64,000 nucleotides of DNA, taken from Vibrio barjaei. GTDB lineage: Bacteria; Pseudomonadota; Gammaproteobacteria; Enterobacterales; Vibrionaceae. The notes below the pieces were generated by a model. That model did no database searches. It had not been told where the DNA came from and worked only from the letters and a program-made list of their open reading frames with translations. The stretch spans positions 186,001 through 250,000 of the forward strand of contig NZ_LQXO02000033.1 of assembly GCF_001639065.2 (NCBI RefSeq), given 5' to 3'. Positions within the stretch are counted from its first letter, which is position 1, and each line of letters starts with the position of its first letter. Positions 59,700 through 64,000 of the stretch are shown here, one piece after another. Made by a program: the position numbers and the translations under genes.

Positions 59700-60488
59700 A
59701 TGGCGAACATAGAAAATGTGTTGGTTCCTAACGGTTTGGTTGAAGGGCGTGTACTCGCTAAGAAGCAGTGGACAGAAAAGCTTTTTAGCCTTGAAGTGGC
59801 AGCATCGATAGAAAGTTATGTCGCTGGTCAGTTTACTAAATTGGGTTTACCGAACTCAGACGGCGAATGGGTACGTCGAGCTTACTCTATGGTTAATCAC
59901 CCAGAGCATGCTTATGGTCAAGATCATCTGGAGTTTCTCATCATTGCTGATGACAACGGTCAACTGTCGCCGAAATTAAACGACCTAGAGGTGGGAGACA
60001 AACTGTTTGTTGGCAAACAACCTTCGGGTTTTATGACTCTAGAAGAAATACCGGATTATGCCACAGCACTTTGGATGCTCTCTACCGGTACGGCGATTGG
60101 TCCCTTTCTCTCTATTTTAGAAGACGACTCGATTGCTAAACGCTTTGATAGCATTGTTCTTGTCCACGCCGTACGAACCCAAAGTGAATTGGTATACTCA
60201 GACTCTATCGAATGCGCGAAAAACGCGTTAGGAGATAAGTTTCATTTCGTTTCAGTGGTGTCAAGAGAAGCTCATCCCACTAGTCTTAACGGTCGAATTC
60301 CCGAGTTATTACTTAAAGGGGAGGTTCAGAAACAGGTGGGCTTAGCGCTGAGTGCGCCAGACAGCTTTGTTTATATTTGTGGAAACCCTGCCATGGTCAA
60401 AGATACAAGTGAGACATTGCTAGAGCTAGGACTTACTAAACATCTGCGTCGTAAGCCGGGCAATTTTGCGAGTGAAAATTACTGGTAG
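59700..60488 (+). CDS. fpr: Ferredoxin/flavodoxin--NADP+ reductase
   Basis: Fpr moves electrons between NADPH and flavodoxin or ferredoxin. The 262-residue sequence has the FAD-binding WVRRAYSMVNHPEHAYGQDH region near residue 60, the NADP-binding LWMLSTGTAIGPFLSILED near 125, FVYICGNPAMVKDT near 225, and the C-terminal ENYW ending with the aromatic residue stacking on FAD. A strong GGAGG precedes the ATG. It is divergent from the diiron/ketosynthase operon. Confidence 0.92.
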   Translation: MANIENVLVPNGLVEGRVLAKKQWTEKLFSLEVAASIESYVAGQFTKLGLPNSDGEWVRRAYSMVNHPEHAYGQDHLEFLIIADDNGQLSPKLNDLEVGDKLFVGKQPSGFMTLEEIPDYATALWMLSTGTAIGPFLSILEDDSIAKRFDSIVLVHAVRTQSELVYSDSIECAKNALGDKFHFVSVVSREAHPTSLNGRIPELLLKGEVQKQVGLALSAPDSFVYICGNPAMVKDTSETLLELGLTKHLRRKPGNFASENYW

Positions 60489-60491
60489 TCG

Positions 60492-60923
60492 CTAGTAGGT
60501 GTAGCCTACGCCAAAGTAAGCAGCCTCAAGACCGGTGTTATAACCTACATCAGCGGTGAAACCGGTGACACCAGTTTTAAACAATAATCCAATATTGCCA
60601 TTAAAACGGAGTGATGAGTCATAAGTTTTGATTGGAGAATCATTGAACTGCTCTTCGCTTCTGTTGGCAATTCCGGCACCAACATAACCGACAAAATTCT
60701 CACTCAATGATTTTACTAGACCCACATTAAGAGCGAAATCATCATTGTTTAGTCCTGTTCCACCAGCCAAGTTGCTATAAAAGCCGAAGCTTAAGTTACG
60801 ATCGTGATAAAGACCTACGCCAAAACCACCGTCACTGGTTGTGCCGACAGAAACGCTGTTGTATGTGCCTGCAAGTAGGGGAGAGCTTACTACGCAGAGA
60901 ACAAGTGCGATATGCTTTTTCAT
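60492..60923 (-). CDS. Small outer-membrane beta-barrel-like protein
   Basis: From ATG 60923 this is 143 residues: a signal peptide (HIALVLCVVSSPLLA, cut before GTYNS) and a repeating beta pattern, for example GFGVGLYHDRNLSFGFYSNL, LNVGLVKSLSENFVGYVGAG and GVTGFTADVGYNTGLEAAYF, ending in an aromatic YTY as outer-membrane proteins do. The family is not recognised. A longer frame from 60980 would push the signal peptide inward, so it was rejected. The gene is convergent with fpr, ending four bases away. Confidence 0.65.
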   Translation of the reverse strand: MKKHIALVLCVVSSPLLAGTYNSVSVGTTSDGGFGVGLYHDRNLSFGFYSNLAGGTGLNNDDFALNVGLVKSLSENFVGYVGAGIANRSEEQFNDSPIKTYDSSLRFNGNIGLLFKTGVTGFTADVGYNTGLEAAYFGVGYTY

Positions 60924-60969
60924 TGAGAGCCAATTTAGGTGTCTGATAGTCATAGATTTAATGGTAGCA

Positions 60970-60998
60970 AAAAGCCCCAACTAAGTGGTTGGGGCTTT
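60970..60998 (-). terminator. Terminator after nrfA
   Basis: AAAGCCCCAAC and GTTGGGGCTTT form an eleven-base-pair stem with a loop of six. On the minus strand TTTTT follows, just past the nrfA stop. Confidence 0.88.
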
Positions 60999-61040
60999 AA
61001 CTAATAATCGAATAGATCACAGAATCATATTAGTGAAATA

Positions 61041-62456
61041 TTAGTACTTCGCTTCTCTTGCTTCTGCTTCTTTGTCCCACTCAGGTACGACGGTGTCCAA
61101 GAAGTGCTGTTTCTCTGCGTTCATCTTATCCATATCCATACCTAATGCTGCTTGAGCTTTCTCTTTAGTTGAGATATCAGGGATTTCTACTGGATCAGTG
61201 ATGCCTTTCTTAGCAAGCAGTCGGATAAGTTTCGCACGTGCATCTGCTGCTTTGTCTACTGACGTACCAAGCACCTCAAGTGCCACTTCTGGAGCGTGCA
61301 TATGCACACCATGGGAGGCGATAGCATAGTCCCAGCGCCATTGTGCGTGACGAATATCCATCAAGATAGGTTTCATCTCTTCCTCAGTCGCACCTGCATC
61401 CCATGCAGCGCCAGCTTCAAAGTGAGCGGCGACGATTTGCTTTTCAGCCGTAAGCTTCATATTAAGAACTTGAGCTTTACGCGTTGAAACGATGCCTTGT
61501 AATTGCTCTTTCGTTTGAGTGTGACAGTTAGCACAAGTATCTTCGAAGCGATCAAATGGGTTACCAACTTTGTGGTCAGTAAAGACCGTACCATCTTCTT
61601 TGGTCACTTTAGGCATATGACAGTCAACACAAACTACGCCGTTCTTACCATGGATACCATCACGCCATGTTTCGTATCCTGGGTGTTGAGCTTTTAGCAT
61701 TGGCGCTTTAGAAACTGCATGTTGCCAATCTTTGAAGTTCAATGCATCGTAATACTCTTCCATTTCACCAACAGTTGTCCCCATATCCCACGGGAACTTA
61801 ACCGCTTTCGTTGGGCCAGTGAAGTAGTATTCTACGTGACACTGAGCACAGACAGATGCTTGCTGGTCTAAGCGAGATTGTTCATCGAACTTCTTGCCAA
61901 TAGCTTCGAATGCACGCTCTACATACGGCTTTGCGATTGCCAATGCAGGTTCACCGTTTTTAAACGCGTCACTGCGAGTATCGTGACAATCAGCGCAGCC
62001 TATAGGGTTAGCGATTTCTGCACCGAGCCTTGCCCATTTGCCTTCAAAGTAGCCATCTTCGCCACGTTCATCGATCACACGACCAACATCTGGACTTTTA
62101 CAGCTCCAACATGCCATCGGCATAGGGCCTGATTTAGGATCTGTTGGACCGCCTGTTCTCAGTGTTTGTCTTACATCGTCTAATGCATAAAAGTGACCGC
62201 GCGCCTTATTATAGTCTTTAGCAAAGCCATAGCCTGCCCATAGGATGACCATATTAGGGTCATGCGCCAAAGCATCTTCTATTTCTTCACTTTCACTTGT
62301 TTCTTTCCACGTTTTATATTGATCGGGATGATCTTTTTCGTAGGCTTGATTTCGAGGGTCAATCAACCCTTCTTCTGATGCTGCATAAGCTGGCACACTC
62401 GCGGCGCCTAATAGAGCTATTGCAGCAACGGAACTTAGAATCCAGTGCTTTTTCAC
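61041..62456 (-). CDS. nrfA: Periplasmic pentahaem nitrite reductase (cytochrome c552)
   Basis: NrfA reduces nitrite to ammonium in six electrons. The 471-residue protein has a signal peptide (ILSSVAAIALLGAASVPAYA) and the defining set of haem sites: the active-site CWSCK (Lys rather than His) near residue 118, then CADCH, CAQCH, CVDCH and CANCH. Calcium- and substrate-site segments such as KFPWDMGTTVGEMEEYYDAL are seen. The start is GTG 62456 with TGGAGATAAC upstream. Unlike E. coli, nrfB and nrfC are on the opposite strand. Upstream sites for FNR, CRP and a Nar regulator were found. Confidence 0.96.
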   Translation of the reverse strand: MKKHWILSSVAAIALLGAASVPAYAASEEGLIDPRNQAYEKDHPDQYKTWKETSESEEIEDALAHDPNMVILWAGYGFAKDYNKARGHFYALDDVRQTLRTGGPTDPKSGPMPMACWSCKSPDVGRVIDERGEDGYFEGKWARLGAEIANPIGCADCHDTRSDAFKNGEPALAIAKPYVERAFEAIGKKFDEQSRLDQQASVCAQCHVEYYFTGPTKAVKFPWDMGTTVGEMEEYYDALNFKDWQHAVSKAPMLKAQHPGYETWRDGIHGKNGVVCVDCHMPKVTKEDGTVFTDHKVGNPFDRFEDTCANCHTQTKEQLQGIVSTRKAQVLNMKLTAEKQIVAAHFEAGAAWDAGATEEEMKPILMDIRHAQWRWDYAIASHGVHMHAPEVALEVLGTSVDKAADARAKLIRLLAKKGITDPVEIPDISTKEKAQAALGMDMDKMNAEKQHFLDTVVPEWDKEAEAREAKY

Positions 62457-62596
62457 AGTGTTATCTCCATATTCTAATTTTTGAAATGCGTTGTGGGGCT
62501 ATTTCCCTAAATAAGATTTGGAGACGTCTTATCTTATTAAGACCTGTTAATATTAGCTCATATCCATTAATACTTAATTACATGTCGGGGCGTTTA

Positions 62597-62610
62597 CTGT
62601 TTTAGATCAA
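62597..62610. promoter_or_regulatory. FNR-like box upstream of nrfA
   Basis: CTGTTTTAGATCAA matches TTGAT-N4-ATCAA at eight of ten fixed positions, with a perfect right half. It lies 141 bases upstream of the nrfA start. Confidence 0.45.
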
Positions 62611-62618
62611 TTTATCTA

Positions 62619-62634
62619 AGTGATTGAGTTCACA
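62619..62634. promoter_or_regulatory. CRP-like site upstream of nrfA
   Basis: AGTGATTGAGTTCACA matches TGTGA-N6-TCACA at nine of ten fixed positions. It sits nine bases from the FNR-like box, between it and the Nar-type site. Confidence 0.55.
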
Positions 62635-62646
62635 TCTATTTTCAAC

Positions 62647-62662
62647 TAACCCTAAAGGGGTA
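62647..62662. promoter_or_regulatory. Nar-type 7-2-7 site upstream of nrfA
   Basis: TAACCCTAAAGGGGTA has a perfect right heptamer (AGGGGTA) and a left heptamer one mismatch from TACYYMT, with the two-base spacer preferred by NarP. CTAAAGGGGTAG (62652-62663) is identical to the element upstream of nirB. Confidence 0.6.
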
Positions 62663-62733
62663 GCTGGTCTTATTTTTAATGGTATTAATTATCATTTTTA
62701 AATGGAAGTTATGTAAAAATTCACACGTAAACA

Positions 62734-62753
62734 TTAGTGATATTGCTCACTAA
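62734..62753. promoter_or_regulatory. Perfect 7-N6-7 palindrome between nrfA and nrfB
   Basis: TTAGTGATATTGCTCACTAA is a fully symmetric CRP-like dyad (AGTGA-N6-TCACT) with one base departure from consensus in each half. It lies about 200 bases before nrfB and may be a CRP or other CRP/FNR-family site. Confidence 0.45.
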
Positions 62754-62950
62754 TTACCTCTAAAGTGATAGGCAAATAACACATAGGAAACTATGATCGT
62801 CATGTGAAGCGTTGTGGCTCATCCTAAATAAGAATTGATTACATTTCGTTGGTAATTACTTAATTCAAGTAATTATTAGAGGAAAGTTATTAATTATTAA
62901 TCTGACTTTGTAGGTTTTACCTTCAATATTGGGTTTAAGGAAAGGATACA

Positions 62951-63544
62951 ATGGGCAATGTTAAATTGACCATGGTGATAATGCTTCAGGCCCTCCTAGC
63001 ATTTACTCTCTATGGTTATACACTCAATGCCTTAGCTGATGAAGCAGCCCTCGAAAAAGAAGGGGTATCTCAACGGCATAAGGTGGAGTTGATTCGTGAC
63101 AAGGACTATAAATGTGTTCAGTGTCACAAAGACTCTAAACAGACACTTGCTGGCTCTCACGGAGAGGACGCAATCGAAATCATTGGCAGCGAAGTTAATT
63201 GTACTCAATGCCACAGCAATATCGGTCCAGATCACCGTGATGGCGGCTCTACGGTCATTAAATATCATCCCGCGCAATCACAGCCGGGTACCGATAAAAC
63301 ATGGTTAGATCCTGAAACCATCCTCAAAGCAAACAGCCGATGTACCGAATGTCATCAGCCACAATATTTGCGCGACGATAGCTGGACTCATGACGTGCAT
63401 GCGAAAAACCTAACCTGCACCAATTGCCACTCTGTGCATGCCGAGAAAGCGAAAGTACTTTCTTACGACCACAAAGCAACCATTAAGATGTGTGTCGATT
63501 GCCACAAAGACTTCAACGAAAAACGTGAAGAGGAGGGCAAGTAA
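62951..63544 (+). CDS. nrfB: Pentahaem cytochrome c electron donor to NrfA
   Basis: The 197-residue periplasmic protein has a signal peptide (MLQALLAFTLYGYTLNALA) and five CXXCH haem sites: CVQCH, CTQCH, CTECH, CTNCH and CVDCH. That number, size and neighbour identify NrfB, which takes electrons from the NrfCD quinol dehydrogenase complex and passes them to NrfA. AAGGA lies before the ATG. nrfC starts two bases past the stop, so the genes form one operon, running away from nrfA. Confidence 0.95.
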   Translation: MGNVKLTMVIMLQALLAFTLYGYTLNALADEAALEKEGVSQRHKVELIRDKDYKCVQCHKDSKQTLAGSHGEDAIEIIGSEVNCTQCHSNIGPDHRDGGSTVIKYHPAQSQPGTDKTWLDPETILKANSRCTECHQPQYLRDDSWTHDVHAKNLTCTNCHSVHAEKAKVLSYDHKATIKMCVDCHKDFNEKREEEGK

Positions 63545-63545
63545 T

Positions 63546-64000
63546 ATGAGTTGTTCAAGACGAAATTTTCTCGCTGGCACAGGCGCTGTCATCTTTACCA
63601 CGGGTGTGGCAACAACTTCAGTGCTAACGTCACGACAGTCGGTAGCGAGTGATGACACCAAAAAAGCGGTGCGCTATGGCATGTTACATGACGAAAATGC
63701 CTGTATTGGTTGTACCGCTTGTACAGACGCTTGTCGTGAAGTCAACAAAGTACCGGAAGGCGTATCCCGTTTGGAAATTCATCGCTCAGAGCCTATCGGT
63801 GAGTTCCCAGATGTGGAATATCGATTTACTCGTGATTCCTGCCAACACTGTGAAAATCCACCTTGTGTTTACGTGTGTCCTACAGGTGCAGCTTATAAAG
63901 ATGAAGAAACAGGTATCATCGATGTACACAATGAAAAATGTGTAGGTTGTGGTTATTGCTTGGCAGCATGTCCTTACCAAGTGCGCTTCTTCAATCCGGA
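63546..64000 (+). CDS. nrfC: NrfC-type ferredoxin subunit (3' end cut off)
   Basis: Only the first ~151 residues are inside the window. It begins with a twin-arginine signal, MSCSRRNFLAGTGAVIFTTG, for export of a folded iron-sulfur protein. Ferredoxin-type 4Fe-4S motifs are seen in CIGCTACTDACREVNK, CQHCENPPCVYVCPTG and CVGCGYCLAACPYQVRF. This is the electron-transfer subunit that links NrfD in the membrane to NrfB. It starts right after nrfB. The reading frame is open to the window edge, and nrfD is expected to follow. Confidence 0.95.
   Translation, partial: MSCSRRNFLAGTGAVIFTTGVATTSVLTSRQSVASDDTKKAVRYGMLHDENACIGCTACTDACREVNKVPEGVSRLEIHRSEPIGEFPDVEYRFTRDSCQHCENPPCVYVCPTGAAYKDEETGIIDVHNEKCVGCGYCLAACPYQVRFFNP

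Larger units (their letters stand above)
62457..62950. promoter_or_regulatory. Divergent regulatory region between nrfA and nrfB
   Basis: No gene is supported in these 494 bases. They hold, from the nrfA side: an FNR-like box (62597-62610), a CRP-like site (62619-62634), a Nar-type 7-2-7 site (62647-62662), and a perfect 7-N6-7 palindrome (62734-62753). The nrfB side ends with the ribosome site AAGGAAAGGA before 62951. The cluster of sites in the middle could control both directions. Confidence 0.65.

Noticed and set aside
62832..62845. TTGATTACATTTCG as an FNR box for nrfB
   Set aside because: The left half fits but the right half matches poorly, so it was not listed.
1..64000. Search for tRNA, rRNA, CRISPR arrays, insertion sequences, integron sites and prophage genes
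   Set aside because: No cloverleaf, repeat-spacer array, transposase, integrase or phage structural gene was seen by eye. A covariance-model or repeat search could still reveal short elements.

Overview
The window looks like one chromosomal stretch of a Vibrio-type gammaproteobacterium. Support: pheS-pheT-ihfA followed by a relV-type small alarmone synthetase (the arrangement I recall from Vibrio cholerae), divergent ppsA/ppsR, nirB-nirD with a nitrite channel and cobA, nrfA facing nrfB-nrfC, a KefB/KefG pair and a Tad (Flp pilus) locus, all AT-rich with Vibrio-like proteins. No rRNA, tRNA, CRISPR array, insertion sequence or phage gene was seen. Layout: (1) 1-3584 is the 3' end of an operon reading in from the left: a TadG-like von Willebrand protein cut by the window edge, an OmpA-like peptidoglycan-binding protein and a coiled-coil secreted protein with a possible lectin-like tail. 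(2) 3691-6414 holds a GT-C-type membrane protein and a convergent polyprenyl-phosphate glycosyltransferase. (3) 6587-20338 is a second, complete tad locus behind a divergent AraC-type regulator: flp, tadV, a AAA+ ATPase, rcpC, rcpA, a small lipoprotein, three TadE/F/G pseudopilins, tadZ, tadA, tadB, tadC, tadD and a terminator. (4) 20343-23296 carries a second GT-C-like membrane protein, a DUF4382 lipoprotein and a small secreted protein, all on the minus strand. (5) 23514-28235 is nirB-nirD-nirC-cobA: cytoplasmic NADH-nitrite reductase, nitrite channel and the first siroheme enzyme. (6) 28662-31029 is a lipoprotein plus a 736-residue secreted protein of unknown function. (7) 31060-46061 is mixed accessory and housekeeping: LysE exporter, orphan TRAP binding protein, DUF3124 protein, a periplasmic-sensor diguanylate cyclase, EmrD-like and MATE exporters, an MscS channel with an untracked 54-residue upstream ORF, an HPF-like protein, KefG/KefB, two acetyltransferases and a methyltransferase. 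(8) 46254-57735 is core metabolism and information: pheST, ihfA, relV, tpm, ppsA/ppsR and small genes. (9) 57761-60923 contains a FabH-like ketosynthase and a diiron protein in one operon, divergent from fpr, plus a small surface protein. (10) 61041-64000 is the respiratory nitrite reductase region, nrfA diverging from nrfB and nrfC (cut by the right edge). How the parts fit: two nitrite reductases share the window, and their upstream regions share an identical 12-base element (CTAAAGGGGTAG) containing a perfect Nar heptamer, each next to an FNR-like box; nrfA also has a strong CRP-like box. The Tad locus builds a type IVc pilus: TadV matures the pilins, RcpA/RcpC and lipoproteins form the outer-membrane exit, TadA/TadB/TadC form the motor and platform, and TadZ places it. 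GT-C and GT2 enzymes on its borders raise the possibility of glycosylated pilus or surface components. The least explained units are the 28662-31029 pair, the ketosynthase/diiron pair, the AAA+ ATPase inside tad, and the 54-residue membrane protein before mscS.
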